64,000 nucleotides of DNA from Euonymus europaeus (GCA_963580455.1 OY756967.1:5850501-5914500), one strand, 5' to 3'. Shown: positions 11,295-23,330, numbered from the stretch's first letter. Made by a program: numbers and translations. Notes: generated by a model not told the origin, from the letters alone.

Positions 11295-13360
11295 CAAAAA
11301 ACTTTGGGTCTGGTTCGAGGCTGGGTATGGCATTATCATACCCTATCCGCCACAGTGGAGATTTTTACCATTTTTAGTGCATTTTGTGCTTAATAAAATG
11401 ATTGCGGTCTTCTTTTCTCATATATATTGAAAATCCTTAACAACAACAATGTGTTCCTTTTCATCATTTGCGTTTTTTTTTTCTTCCTGAAGATATAATC
11501 CTATTTTAAAGATATATAGGTAGAAGTAAAAGCTTTTGAAGTACTTGGTTTACTCATTTTTTTATTAATTATTTTCATTCACCAAAAAGAAGATAAATAG
11601 AAACAATCACAGAATCAATAGATCAATCGACATAGATGTGTGTTCTTGGAGAAATGATTGGTTATTTTTATATCTAAATAGTCGCATGGACATTGATGTT
11701 AATGTAGTAAAATTGAAATTCCTAAGAACTTGTTCCTTATTTCCTAATGGTATGTTTGACCTTGAAGATGACGATGAATTTTGAAGAATGACAATCACAT
11801 AATTCCTTAAAAGGTTTTATTAAGTTATTTGTCGTTCATCCTATTATCAAACTTGATTTTTTTCTTCAAAAGATGAGGTTGTCGGTGTATATTCTTTAGT
11901 TAAGTTATTTGTAATGTAGTTATTTACATTGTTATTTTGATGTATATTTTGTTGAAAAAATACTTTTATTGGTTGTTATGAGTAAATATTATTATAGAGT
12001 AAACTATTGCTTACAATGTATGATTATGTATTTTTAAGTAATTGATAATAAGTTATTTTTTAGTGATATTTGTTCATTTTAGGTAGTTTTTCAAGTAAAA
12101 AATGAGATTGAAGCATGAATTGTAAATAAGAGATGCTCTAAAATAGAAAATTATATTTGTTATCGTTAGCATACATTCTTCACCACTATAATAAGATGAT
12201 CAAAACAGTGAGCAAAAGTTGGACATAATGCTATATCATAAAGGATGTTGCAATGCACATAAAATATATGCATTTTTCTAATTTGTTTATATTAGTCTAA
12301 AATGGTGATGTGTTATAGGTGAGTTAGAGATTATAGTTTCTCAACTGAAATAATGATAAAAAAAATGACACCAAGTATAATTTACACAACGAAGGTTGGT
12401 ATTGATACTTGAACAAAAGAAAAAATTAAGCAAAATGAATTTGTAAAAGGTGACATGATTATTGCTGGAAAGCTATGTGTAAAACAAAAATTATTTGAAA
12501 TCTCCTGAGAATTGTCTTTTGGCCACTAATGTCTTATGTTGCAAAACATGCTTCACTATTGTTGGGAGTAACAGCTCTTCCTTTATATCTTTCCAAATGT
12601 CCCATGAACTTTTGTTGCTACAAATCACTTCTCCATGTTTTCCAGGCCATTTACTACATACTCCTTGATGAACTTGGACTACCTGGACTTATCTCCTCTT
12701 GATTAGGGGTCAATCTTTAGGCCTTTATTATTTGATGACATGGCTGGTCTCCTGGGCTTCATCAATTGAGGGCTTTGATGGCGAGATGTAGAGAAATGGT
12801 GGGATGCAAAGATGTTGACGATTAAAGCCTAAAAGACGAATTGAGTCACTGATGATTGATGAAGGGAGAGACCCGAGACTCAGAGTCTCAGAGACTGCCA
12901 AGAGGACAGAGTAAGATCGTGAATCTGTGAGAGAGGCTGGCTGCTCTAGGGCTGCTACTTGCAGACTTGATAGGCAGCTAGTGTTTCTTTGAGTAATTTG
13001 ACTAATTTCTCCAATATTTAGGTTTTTTTATTCCTAAAATATTGGCCATTGATTCAAGATATCAAAATATGAATGACCCAAATTTATTTGATGACTTATA
13101 TATTTGAAATGTCAAGGGTCCCTAACAATTATACATAAGGAACATAATCTATATGTAACATGCTGACTCTGCTTGCCACATAGAATTTTAGGGAAATAAT
13201 TTTTTTTGTTTTATTATGGACAAACTTAATTCTCAACCAAACTTATTGCACATTCTCACTTCTCTTTCTTTCTTCTTACTCAACTCATTCTCTCTCATAG
13301 TTTAGTCATTACATCTCTCACCTTGGCATAATATTCAAATTTGATCAAACTATTTTGTTA

Positions 13361-14385
13361 GGTATGGAAGAATTAGGTGGCATGTCATTATCAAGGTATG
13401 TATTTAGTAGATCTAGATCCTCAATATATTTTTTATTTTCCCAAGATTTTGTGGATTTTTAGTTGCGCAATAGATTCGAGTTTTTTCTTACTATTATTGA
13501 ACAAATTTTTGCGTGTTGGATGTTCTTTGAACAATAATTTTAGATTTTGGGTTTTATTTATGTTTTCTAAAGAATGGGGGTTCGTTTATTTTGCTTGAAC
13601 ATTTACCTTTGGTTTTTTGGGTTTCGGTTTATGTTGGCTAAAAAATTAGGGTTCGATTTATTGTTGTTTGAACAATAAAGTTTTGATTTTTGGGTTTCAA
13701 TTAATGTTATCTGAAAATTTTGGGTTTGATTTATGTTGTCTGAAAATTCATAAGCGATGAATAAACCCATGCATAATTTTAATTGCCATGTAATTATTTC
13801 TTTGTTTTGTCCAACTTTTCTTGTAATTTTTTTTTGTCGTTCTATGTTTGGGGTAAATTAGTAAACAAGGTAATAAACACATGCACAATTTTATCATAGT
13901 GTACTTATTGTTCAATGTTATGGGTTGGTTGATCATGATATAATATTTTTACTAATATTGTTTTTATGCTTTTTTATGTGGACAATGCTGAATTTAATAG
14001 AACCGATTGAGAGTGCATATGAGGTTGAGAAAACTGTTGGATCTAATGTGCTGGCGCCTGAGATGTTATTTGATTCAGTTGATGATATGTTCACTTTTTA
14101 TAGAAAGTATGGAATTGCCAATGTGTTTTATGTGAAGAAGATGTCTATCACCAAGGATGCAAGTGAGATTCACAAATATTTCATATTCACCTGCATGAGG
14201 TCGGATAAATATCCGAGTCGTTAGAAAATTCTTGTGAACCATCATGCACATTCCAAGAATGAGTGCAAAGCTTTATTGGCCAATCGCCTCTCGTATGAAG
14301 GGAAGTGGGAGATCACTATGGTGTAATTATAGCTCAAACGAATAAGTTATGATTGTGCAATCACATTGATATCAGAACCATATCT
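13361..14385 (+). pseudogene. FAR1-like gene remnant, cut by a hAT insertion
   Basis: The open segment to 14224 carries a FAR1-type domain start (PEMLFDSVDDMFTFYRKYG, then KYFIFTCMRSDK), followed by a stop at 14222-14224. In-frame similarity continues past it (NHHAHSKNECKALL) with further stops. A possible first exon starts at the ATG at 13364 with a donor after TCAAG. The hAT element at 14387 interrupts the sequence. I read it as a decayed FAR1/MULE-derived gene. Confidence 0.6.
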
Positions 14386-14386
14386 T
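14379..14386 (+). repeat. hAT target-site duplication, left copy
   Basis: CATATCTT, identical to 17074-17081. Confidence 0.95.
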
Positions 14387-17073
14387 CAGTGGCGGAGCCA
14401 GGAAATTTTGTGAGAGGGGGCAAAATTTACATAGCAGTATAACATAAATAATTTAAAGAGCTAATAATTCAATAATATTTTTAGAATGAAAAAACTCACA
14501 TTACAATTGTTCTCTTCGAGTCTTCATATTTTGAAATCGCTTCATAATGGCTTCATTATCAATCGCATCAAAAATCTCCTTCTCAATGTATACAACCAAA
14601 CTATCATTCATCCACTTATCTCCCATCCTATTCCGCAGTCTAGTCTTAACAATATTCATAGCAGAAAATACTCTTTCCACTGTAGCAGTTGCAACTGGTA
14701 AAAGTAATGACAATTTAATAAGCATATATACCAGTGGAAATATCAAATGCTTTCTTTTTTGCACCATTTTCTCCGCAAGACCAGCAATGCCTTTGATAGT
14801 AGAAAACTCATCATTACTACGAACATCAATAATATATGTCTCAAGCTGATCATCAAGTATCATAAGATCCACTGTAGAAAATTCCTCTGGATAAAACTGA
14901 GCAAGGCGAATAAGCTTTTCTTTATTGAAAGCAGAGAAAGAGTCACTTGGGTTCAAACATGCCACACAAAGAAGTAACTCTGTACTTACCTCAGTGAAAC
15001 GATCATCTAACTCGTTAAGTTGCATATCAATGATGTTATTGAACAACTCATAACGAAAATGATGTAGATTTGTAACCCCTTGAGATCTTCGCCTTGGACG
15101 TCCACGAAGTTTGAATTCAGCATCCATGTTTGGAATATCAACTGCATGTTTGATACAAAAGGATGACACTTCTTCAAATAAAGAATCCCAATCATTCTCC
15201 CTCATCATTTTGAATCGCATCTTTGATGTTTTCAATAAACTCATAGCATTCTCTATATCTTGATCTTGTCTTTGTAAAGCTTGTGATAATTCATTTGTAA
15301 CTGCTAGTATCTTTCTCAAGCAATGAAGCATGAACACAAAATGAAATGATTCCATAACATCTGTTAAAACAGCTGCTTCAGTTCTCTGTTCCGAGCTGAC
15401 CCCATCCTCCCTCAAAATCTCAAGCACATCAAGAACAGATGAAAACATAGAAAGAAGACGTACAATTGTAATATAGTGGGAGCTCCAACGGGTATCACCA
15501 TGCCTTCTGAGAGAAGTTTCTTGATTCAATCCTCGTCCACTACAAAGTTCCCCTTTTTCGAGCCCTTCAATAATTCTAGCACGTTGTTTTTCTCTAATCA
15601 CATCCATCCTTTTACATGATGCTCCAACTATGTTCAAAATACTATAAATAAAATTGAAGGCATCTCCAACTTCATTATGCTTCTTTGTAACAGCCACAAG
15701 AGTAAGTTGAAGTTGGTGAGCAAAACAATGCACATAGTAGCTTGAACTTTCACTTTCATCATGACCACGGAATGCAAGCCCTTGATGCAACAAAAAACGA
15801 ACACACTCTATTGAAGCATTCAATCGGATTCGATAATCACTTCGACTCTTCGTTGTCTGCTTAGATAACAAAGTCATGATACTTTGTTTTTCATTCATCA
15901 AATTCTCACATTTTAACCGACATTCATTGTGAACACTATTTGACTTTCCAATATGAAGAACAAATCTGTCATTTTTCTTCCAATTTGAGAACCCATCTCC
16001 CACAAATGAATCACCACCACTCCCTTTTGACTTGAAGAGGTAACAATACAAGCAAAAAGCAGCATCTTTGGCTATACTGTACTCTAACCAAGTTGGATAT
16101 GCACCAAACCAAGCCGGATTGAACCGTCGTAATACATTCCCAAATTGTTTTTGAGGAAAATCATGTTTTGCAGGTTGACAAGGACCCTTTTGTAGATAAG
16201 CTCTTCGAATTTCATCCCTAACATTGACATGAGATTCATATATTGGTCTTCTTAAGCCAGGGTCAGCAAGTAGATCATTGATGTTGAATTCTATATGACT
16301 TTTTTTAGAACTTGGATTTTCGGATGACTCCCCAAGAGCTTTACGCTTGAAAAACTTGTCTAGTGACATCTTAATTCAACTGATGAACCTAAATAATAAG
16401 AGTAAACAAGCACAATTGCACAAATCAACCAATTAAAAGTTAAACAGTCACAGATAAGTAAATAACAAGTTCAACAAGAGTACAAGACAACAAATTAAGT
16501 TAAAATTCAGAAAATTCCCAACAATTTAACAAATTGGATTCACAAATCAGTATCAGTGTTGACAGTGTATCACAATACAACAATGAAGTGATGAATAATT
16601 AAAGGCCTAATTAACTAAATGACTAATTCAATAGAGGGGAAGCTAAGAAGCTTGAAGAAGACCTGTGCTGTGGACTGGTCTGTGGACCTATGGTGCAGAC
16701 GTGCAGTGCCGCAGTGGTGCCGGGCGGAGAGACATACCGCACACGAGAGCTGGAGAGCAGCCAGCAGGCGAGCGGCAGGGAAATTGGAAAAGGTCAAAGG
16801 GAACTAGGGCAGGGCCTGAATTCCGTAACTTCCGTTTATAAATTCTAACTTTCCGTAAATTGCTATGATGCTATCTGCACTGCAGGTATAAGATATTAAA
16901 AAAAAAAGTGGGGGGTCCATAAGTTGCTATCTGCACCGACAGCACTGCAGGCATAACGTATTAAAAAAACAAGTGGGGGGGCAATATGTTCAATTTAGTA
17001 TATTATTACAATAAATTTTAAAAAAATAGAGGGGGCAATTGCCCCCTAAAATACCAACGTGGCTCCGCCACTG
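14387..17073. mobile_element. hAT element, 2.69 kb, with perfect 8-bp target duplication
   Basis: The ends are CAGTGGCGGAGCCA (14387-14400) and its reverse complement TGGCTCCGCCACTG (17060-17073). They are flanked by identical 8-bp copies of CATATCTT at 14379-14386 and 17074-17081. This is a classic hAT structure. It carries one long transposase frame on the minus strand. Subterminal regions contain the G-rich stretch gaggggggcaa and its inverse. Confidence 0.97.
14501..16369 (-). CDS. hAT transposase (TTF-type zinc finger, ZMYM1-like), lacking its central catalytic region
   Basis: A 622-residue uninterrupted frame. Residues about 75-170 form a TTF-type zinc finger (FNPAWFGAYPTWLEYS, then FCLYCYLF). 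Residues from about 175 begin the DUF4371-type transposase domain (RIRLNASIECVRFLLHQGLAFRG in two parts). At residue 209-211 (near 15740) it jumps from GHDESES directly to YYVHCFAHQLQ. In relatives known to me these two motifs are about 130-150 residues apart and enclose the first catalytic aspartates. The C-terminal hAT dimerisation region is present (LLPVATATVERVFSAM at about 555-570). The frame is otherwise intact, so a protein could be made, but it should be catalytically dead. Confidence 0.9.
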   Translation of the reverse strand: MSLDKFFKRKALGESSENPSSKKSHIEFNINDLLADPGLRRPIYESHVNVRDEIRRAYLQKGPCQPAKHDFPQKQFGNVLRRFNPAWFGAYPTWLEYSIAKDAAFCLYCYLFKSKGSGGDSFVGDGFSNWKKNDRFVLHIGKSNSVHNECRLKCENLMNEKQSIMTLLSKQTTKSRSDYRIRLNASIECVRFLLHQGLAFRGHDESESSSYYVHCFAHQLQLTLVAVTKKHNEVGDAFNFIYSILNIVGASCKRMDVIREKQRARIIEGLEKGELCSGRGLNQETSLRRHGDTRWSSHYITIVRLLSMFSSVLDVLEILREDGVSSEQRTEAAVLTDVMESFHFVFMLHCLRKILAVTNELSQALQRQDQDIENAMSLLKTSKMRFKMMRENDWDSLFEEVSSFCIKHAVDIPNMDAEFKLRGRPRRRSQGVTNLHHFRYELFNNIIDMQLNELDDRFTEVSTELLLCVACLNPSDSFSAFNKEKLIRLAQFYPEEFSTVDLMILDDQLETYIIDVRSNDEFSTIKGIAGLAEKMVQKRKHLIFPLVYMLIKLSLLLPVATATVERVFSAMNIVKTRLRNRMGDKWMNDSLVVYIEKEIFDAIDNEAIMKRFQNMKTRREQL

Positions 17074-17081
17074 CATATCTT
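17074..17081 (+). repeat. hAT target-site duplication, right copy
   Basis: CATATCTT, identical to 14379-14386. Confidence 0.95.
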
Positions 17082-17870
17082 TATCTTTAAAATCTCCTTA
17101 AGATCATATCGACCCAACGAGTGAGTTCACATTTTTACTAATAATCATCATCTTTTTCAATCCAAATGAACATAACTACAAATAATAACAGATAATAAAA
17201 AATGAAAAATGTTGTATGAAAGCATTGGAAAAATGTGTTCTCTTTGAAAAGGTCCTAAGGTCCCACAATGCCAAAGTCAAGGATGGAAGAGTATGAGGGG
17301 CTAAGTGTTGCAATTTTGTGAATTAAAATATCTTATCATTAATTTTCCAATGGTGTAACTTGAGCAAATAAATGGTTGTAGGTTACAATATATAACCTAC
17401 ATGTTATTTGATTTTATTGCAATTGATTTTTGGATTCTATTTAAGAGTATGGAATGCCTAAAAAAAGGGAGAATTTTGATAAAACCTTTTTTCAATCTTT
17501 TCCAATACAATCTTGAGAGAGTGACAAACAATACGTGGTTCGCTATTACACTATTGTTTTGTGCTTTCAATGTTGTGTGATTAAGTAGACCTAGGAAGTG
17601 ATATTGCACAATACTGCAAGCACCGGAGGAGGCAGGAAATAAATCGCTTTAAGGCCAAAGGTCCAACCTTGCCTCTATATTTCCTTGGTTTCTTTTGTAA
17701 GATTTCTGATCTCTTTATATTCAAATTCTTTGTAATTTGTTGGATTTAGTTTTTCGTCAATTCATAATATGTGTGTGTGCACCTATTTGGAGCACACCTA
17801 ATGGTTGTGTTCTAAGCATTGTGATCCAAATTATTCAAGAATCGGTTCCAACACTAAAAATAAGAGATTA

Positions 17871-19282
17871 GGGCAACTCCAAAAGAGGTCAGAAATGGGT
17901 ATGCATATCCATAACCGTTGATATGCATACCCATTTCATGCTTTTCGGCAAGCCAACAAAGGTCGCAAATGGGGTCACAAATTTTGGTTCCCATATTTGC
18001 GTTTCCAGAAAGGAGAGAGACAGGGGTCGTAAATCGACGCGCAAAGTCATAGTTGGTTCCCAACAGCTATTGACAAAATCAACTTTCGTATGCCGATCTG
18101 CCTTAGTCGCTCCACCTCTAGTATGATTCTCCTCTCTCTATCTCCTCCTTCTCGATTTGGATTAGATAATTGTGGGGTTTGATTGTTGTCACGATTTGGG
18201 TTTTTGATTGTTTGAGAATGAGTTAGAAATTGGAATATGAATATGATCTTCATTTGGGGTTTCGATTGTTCTAAATGGGATTTGGGTTATCGATAATTTA
18301 AGGTATTCTAGATTGAAAACTCTATAATTGTTTGGTTGTAACATTGGTGCACATCAAGTGTTTGTTGAATTGTTTGTATGGAGGCAAATTACTGCGTGAT
18401 GAGCTCTCTCGTGCCTTATATATCGCTCACCTCTCTGGCTTGTTAGTGTCTAGATTTTATGTCTTCCTGCTGCTGTTTCACCTTCTCCCTCAAAGAGGAC
18501 ATGTTGCTATCCAGTTATTTTTTTGGTAGATGACGTATTGTCTAATATTTTTCTAGAATTGGTTATGGTTAGAGCTCTCTCAACTTTCCAACTTAACATG
18601 AAGATAAAAAGGGCCAGTTTATTTCAATGACAATGCTTTGAACTAAGATGTCGAGGTTGCTTTGCTATGGCAAGTTTTATATTGAGTGGTTTTACTGGCA
18701 TAATTGAGTTGAGATGTAGGTTATACTGCTGAATTTTATAGACTACTACACTTGAGATTTTACTGATATCAATGATCTTTGAATGTTTTTCCTCTTTATG
18801 GGAGCACAAGTCACGGGCTCTAACGAAACTGGGAGCTTGTGGTATGTTTTTGGCCTCTCCTATCCAGTTAATAGAGACTGTTCAGTTGATATCAGGATGT
18901 ATTTAGTTTTAGTCTTTTACTTATTATATTACTGCTATATTGTAGTTCGATTGTGGTCTCTTTTCCTTTTGTTTCTTGCTGCTATTGGGGCTTGTCCCTC
19001 TAGTTTTTGTGAAACTCTATTAGTTTATAAACAAGTGAATACAGTTTATGCACATCTAAGTTGTAATGAAACCAAATTTGAGCTGATGCATTTCATGTAA
19101 TAAACCTGAACTTGAATTGTTGGTTGCATAGCTGTTCAACATATATTTATGGACAAATAAAATGGAAACTCATTTTGTATACTAATTATTGGAGTGCACT
19201 ATAATCAAAATATACAAATGAATTTACATTTCACTATTCAAGTATCCAAAATCCATTTTGCATATTCCTTGTTGGAGATGCC
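17871..19282. mobile_element. Non-autonomous PIF/Harbinger-like element, 1.41 kb
   Basis: The left end GGGCAACTCCAA (17871-17882) matches the complement of the right end, GGCATCTCCAA (19282-19272). Both are flanked by TTA (17868-17870 and 19283-19285), the target duplication expected for Harbinger. Termini of the type GGCATCTCCAAC are common in plant Harbinger elements. It holds no transposase. The interior has a C/T-rich stretch near 18110-18150 that looks like a gene leader but leads into no frame I recognise. Confidence 0.65.
17892..17937. repeat. Perfect 18-bp inverted repeat (hairpin)
   Basis: GAAATGGGTATGCATATC (17892-17909) and GATATGCATACCCATTTC (17920-17937) are exact reverse complements around a 10-nt loop, just inside the left end of the Harbinger-like element. 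Confidence 0.95.
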
Positions 19283-19591
19283 TTAGTAACCAAAGATTTT
19301 AGACGATAGACATGAGATAAGGTAAGAGGATATCATTGTTTTCCTATTAGCGGGAGGGACCGCACCGATTACAATTGAATAGTAGTTTAGTGTTATCCAT
19401 ATTCTCATCCACAGCGAAAAGGAAAGAATGAAACGTAAAGGTAACTTAGTCAATAAAATAATATATTTAAATTATTTTTTGTTCTTATTGAAGGGTATAA
19501 CTAAATGCAGTCTAGTTTTTATTTGTATAAAACGTCTAATCAAGATGTTGTCCCATCCCTCCTGAGTTGTAATAAATTGTATAAATTGTAG

Positions 19592-19957
19592 AGCAAATAC
19601 AATAAGGGACATTTGATGACCCATTAAATTTAAAAAATGGGATCCACGTCTATCTCATAAAAATACAACTTTCAATACATTAACATCATCAAAACACATC
19701 TTTCAATACAAAACTATTATCCGACCATTTACTCTTTCATTCTCTCATCTATTCTCAAACAAAATTATACCAAAATTCATAATGGGTCCCATATCTTTTA
19801 TAAAAAGTCAAGTCACATCATCATCCATGTCACCAAAACACATCTCCTATTACAGTCACATCAGCAAAACATATTTTTCAATACAGTCACATCAGCAAAA
19901 AACACACATTTTTATACATTATATCTTCCTCATTAAAAATGTCTTATTGTGAATGAT
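19592..19957. repeat. Dispersed AT-rich repeat, copy 1
   Basis: Starts GAGCAAATACAATAAGGGAC and ends near GTCTTATTGTGAATGATC, so the ends are roughly inverted. It is homologous to 45225-45620: both contain TTATCC near the middle and the series CATC...AAAACATATTTTTCAATA. Probably a non-autonomous DNA element. The class is not certain. Confidence 0.6.
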
Positions 19958-20092
19958 CAAGAAAAGAATGTGTAATATGTCAATCTGGCCTTTGTAGGCT
20001 TTGTGGTGGTGTTGATCATGTATTTCTGCTTTTAATGCTATCTTTTGTGGTTTTCTTTGGTTGTTTTTTCTTTCCTGTTGCAGTTGTTGTAT

Positions 20093-20158
20093 CTCCTTCG
20101 GGAGTGTTCTCTCCTTCGGGAGTTGTCTCTCCTTCGGGAGTGTTATCTCCTTCGGGAG
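20093..20158 (+). repeat. Four-unit 18-bp tandem array of CTCC-TTCG-GGAG hairpins
   Basis: CTCCTTCGGGAG occurs at 20093, 20111, 20129 and 20147, exactly 18 bp apart, with a 6-bp variable linker (TGTTCT, TTGTCT, TGTTAT). Each unit can fold into a 4-bp stem closed by a TTCG (UUCG in RNA) tetraloop, one of the most stable loop types. It lies inside a small open frame reading FGS repeats, which I do not believe is a gene. Confidence 0.95.
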
Positions 20159-20867
20159 TTTTTTAATATTATTATTATTTTCTCAAAAAAAAAAAGGCAA
20201 TAAAACTATAAGAATAATAAAAAAATACATAAAGAAAAGACTATGAAAAGGACTAGATAATAATACAACACTATTGTTTGTTTTAAAAATGAAAGTTTAG
20301 GTATCAATCCCTTTAGATTGATATCTATATTTTGTTTCATTTATGGCATGCTTAATATTTATAATTTTTTATGAAAATATATTGGTAATGCTTTCATTAA
20401 ATCATATTACTTAAAGAAGGCAAATTAATGCATAACAATAATGGTGTGAATTTTATTATATATAGTTTTCAAATAAAGCAAAAATAATAAATGTGTCGGG
20501 TAATAAATGGGGGTAGGGAGAAAATGAGAATTGATAAATAAACCTAAGCTATTTTAAACCCCATCCTATATGTGTTTTGTCCTAGCATTTTTTATATATA
20601 TAATATATTGAATATCACATCTGTCTTATAATTTTATCTTTGAATTTTGTCTTATTGTGGAAGTGGCAAAATGATTATTTTACCTGTTGAGTTATACACG
20701 TGTGATGAGGCAAAAAAATGATATGTAAGCTATTGTGCAAAATTTGACAAGTAATTCTACTTAATGTTTTATTTTTTTCCTTTCTAAAAATATTTAATTA
20801 AAATATAAAATCTTATTAAAAAATATTTCTTACATGAAAATTGTAGATTTTATTACTACATATAAAT

Positions 20868-23330
20868 TTAATCAAGTACATTAACAAAAATTTTGAAAGA
20901 AAACATAAACCATACTGACTGATACGCATCTAATGGCTCTGCATACGGAGTACCCCATGTACCCCACTTAGGCGTAATTGGAAGCATTGGGTAATCCCTT
21001 GTCAAACCAACTTGGACATAGTGGTTACCATTTACATGGCCTATAGAAATAGTGTAGTGTTGCCAAGTTGGTAGTGAGTTGTACGAAGTGGTGATATGTC
21101 CAGCTCTATTCATGATGGAAAACGTATAATATCACATTGTATGCAAAAGCAATCAATAGACCCACGTTTAGCATTGTCATTCAGTGTTGAAATGACACTG
21201 CAAAATCATTTTGAAAGAAGTTCAGTGAGCGTCTAACACTATATGCACTCTTATCACCGTCAAATATTTCAACATATTATCTCTAAAATGTGTCCATCCT
21301 TGCCATCAAGTTATACCGAACATTGGGCCATTCATTTTCCTCAAGACCAATCGACACAATTATCGACCAAAAGCCACAATTTTCATCAGCTCTTATATCA
21401 TGTACATCCCTAATGTAAGGATATAGGATAGTTGGAAACTGATCAACATAGCCATGAATATCATAGTTTACCTTTCTCGACCTTGAACTCCTTTGCGTAG
21501 AGAATGATTGACTATTGTAAATAGATGAGCAAATGTGTCTTGCTAGCTCTTGGGACTAGAAAAAATCATGCTCAAAGATCTTCGAGTTTGGGCGTCTGAA
21601 CGAGGTACATTGTCTGTTAAGTTCCCAAGGATGAACGACATCACTCTTAATGCACCTGAATGATGCTAGACCAGGACATCTGGAGGTGGCTACCTTTTTA
21701 TTTGTGCTGGGACACCCTCGAGTGTTCTTCTTCATAGATGGTTGACGAAGGCAAGTTGTCGAAGTTGTGATTATCTCTCTCAACTTCTTTAGCCAACTTA
21801 CTTTAACAGGTCTTGTCTGCTACTTGAACCGTTCTGTGAATATTTGTACATCGACACTCTTCAAGTGACTCACATTGCAGTAGATCAAGTTTCCTCCAAA
21901 ATTTATCAATGGTATCAAGCGATATAGGTCGACCTTCGCTTACATATATCATGAGCACAAGCTAGTCCATAGCTTCTACGAAATTGACATCATCATTTGT
22001 AGAAAACATCTACTGTAATTTTAGAGCGCTCAAACTCCATCAAGATCAGATGCAACCCCTCCATTGTAACAAAACCACATAAATCTCGTATGTGCGGTAT
22101 ATTAAATCGGTGTTAGATGATGGTCCTGCTTCTCTCAATACTAGCTTTGATGGCTGTGTTCCAAGACTAGATGACTTGATGAATCCATGACATAGATCTC
22201 TCCAAGTTCAATTGTGACAAGCTCAGATATTGTTTCAACTTATCATGCTGACTTTTGACTTTGTTAGTCGTATGGTTTCCAAAATGAAGATATTTATCGG
22301 TCCAAGCATATACGAACATTTCCTTATATGGTGTTAGTCATACACTTTTAAGATAATTTAAAACAACCGAGAAATTTTGTAAGACCACCTCAAGGCATGC
22401 CTAATTGCTCACGTACTCACTCTCCTTTTCATATTCAATTACTGTAGTCCATATATGGTAGAATGCATCTCATGCTCTCTCTTTTTTGTATTGAAGGTCT
22501 GCATTTAGTCAGAATACTTTGATAGATATGTCATCTACAAAGTAGTTTCATAGCATTAGGAAATATCTGAGAACAAGCTTTGATCAACCCTAATTCTTTG
22601 TCTATTACAATCACTCGTGGGCCAGCACATTTATGTGTTGTTGATCGCAAATATTCTAAAGTCCAAGTATAACTTGACTCTTTTTCTGAGTGCAAGTACA
22701 CGAATGCAATGCAAAATGTCTGAGCCATTGAAAAAACATCGACAATTTCAAGGAGTGACAACCCGTATTTGTTGGTTTGATAAGTAGCATCCATCAATAA
22801 CACGTGTGGAAATGCATGCATTAGATCTAAAGAACCTGAATGTGTGAATTAAAAATCTTCTAGCTCATTAGTTATATTGTTGGCATGAGTATTGAAGAAG
22901 TACCAATTGTCATATAGAAATGGCAACATAGATTGCATCTGTGATTTATCAATTTTCTCTATAAACTGGTGCTTCTTAAGTGCATTTTATATGGTTATGA
23001 TAGTTGACACGTTGTACAATTCTCATTTTTTTAACTCTGTCAATATATCTCGTGGCTTCGAATTCTTCGTAGACATGTCTACCATCAGCTGAATTTCAGA
23101 TTCAGAAAGTTGACTAGGGTATGGATGTCCCTCCATATACAATGTAGGAACATTGTTATGCATTGCACACACCACCTTGACCATCCAATCATCATCTTGT
23201 TTCATTTTTTCCCTCTCAATTTGAACGAACATTTTTTATGTGCCAATTGCTTTCTTTGAGAGGTTTTTTCTCTTGTCGTTTCTACCTCGATCACGTTTAA
23301 ATTATAATCATTGTTTTTTGCCGAACCCAC
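20868..23330 (-). pseudogene. Decayed MULE transposase fused to an OTU-like cysteine protease domain
   Basis: Read from high to low coordinates. The N-terminal part (about 23330-23030) has MVKVVCAMHNNVPTLYMEGH and VDMSTKNSKPRDIL. The MULE DDE domain (22821-22531) has HVLLMDATYQTNKYGL and PRVIVIDKELGLIKAC, which hold the two catalytic aspartates. A linker follows (21783-21556, with QPSMKKNTRGCPS). Next comes an OTU-like segment at about 21480-21285 reading DVHDIRADENCGFWS, then EENEWPNVRYNLMARM. The end has HYVQVGL before a proline-rich tail. Several stops and shifts separate the pieces, so it is a pseudogene. In the OTU motif the expected D-G-N-C reads D-E-N-C, with the cysteine kept. Confidence 0.82.

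Larger units (their letters stand above)
10279..13360. other. Gene-free AT-rich spacer
   Basis: About 3 kb between the MULE and the FAR1-like remnant. It holds the degenerate CCTAAA-rich tract (10300-10700), a TA microsatellite near 11260-11291 and long AT-rich stretches. The less AT-rich part at 12540-12960 has no recognisable coding sequence. Confidence 0.6.

Noticed and set aside
20093..20175. Bacterial-type transcription terminator or contaminating sequence
   Set aside because: Hairpins followed by T runs resemble terminators, but the surroundings are typical plant repeats and the four-unit periodic array argues for tandem duplication.
20061..20246. Open frame encoding FGS repeats over the hairpin array
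   Set aside because: The repeated peptide follows from the 18-bp DNA repeat (a multiple of three) and the flanks are low-complexity T and A runs. There is no other sign of a gene.
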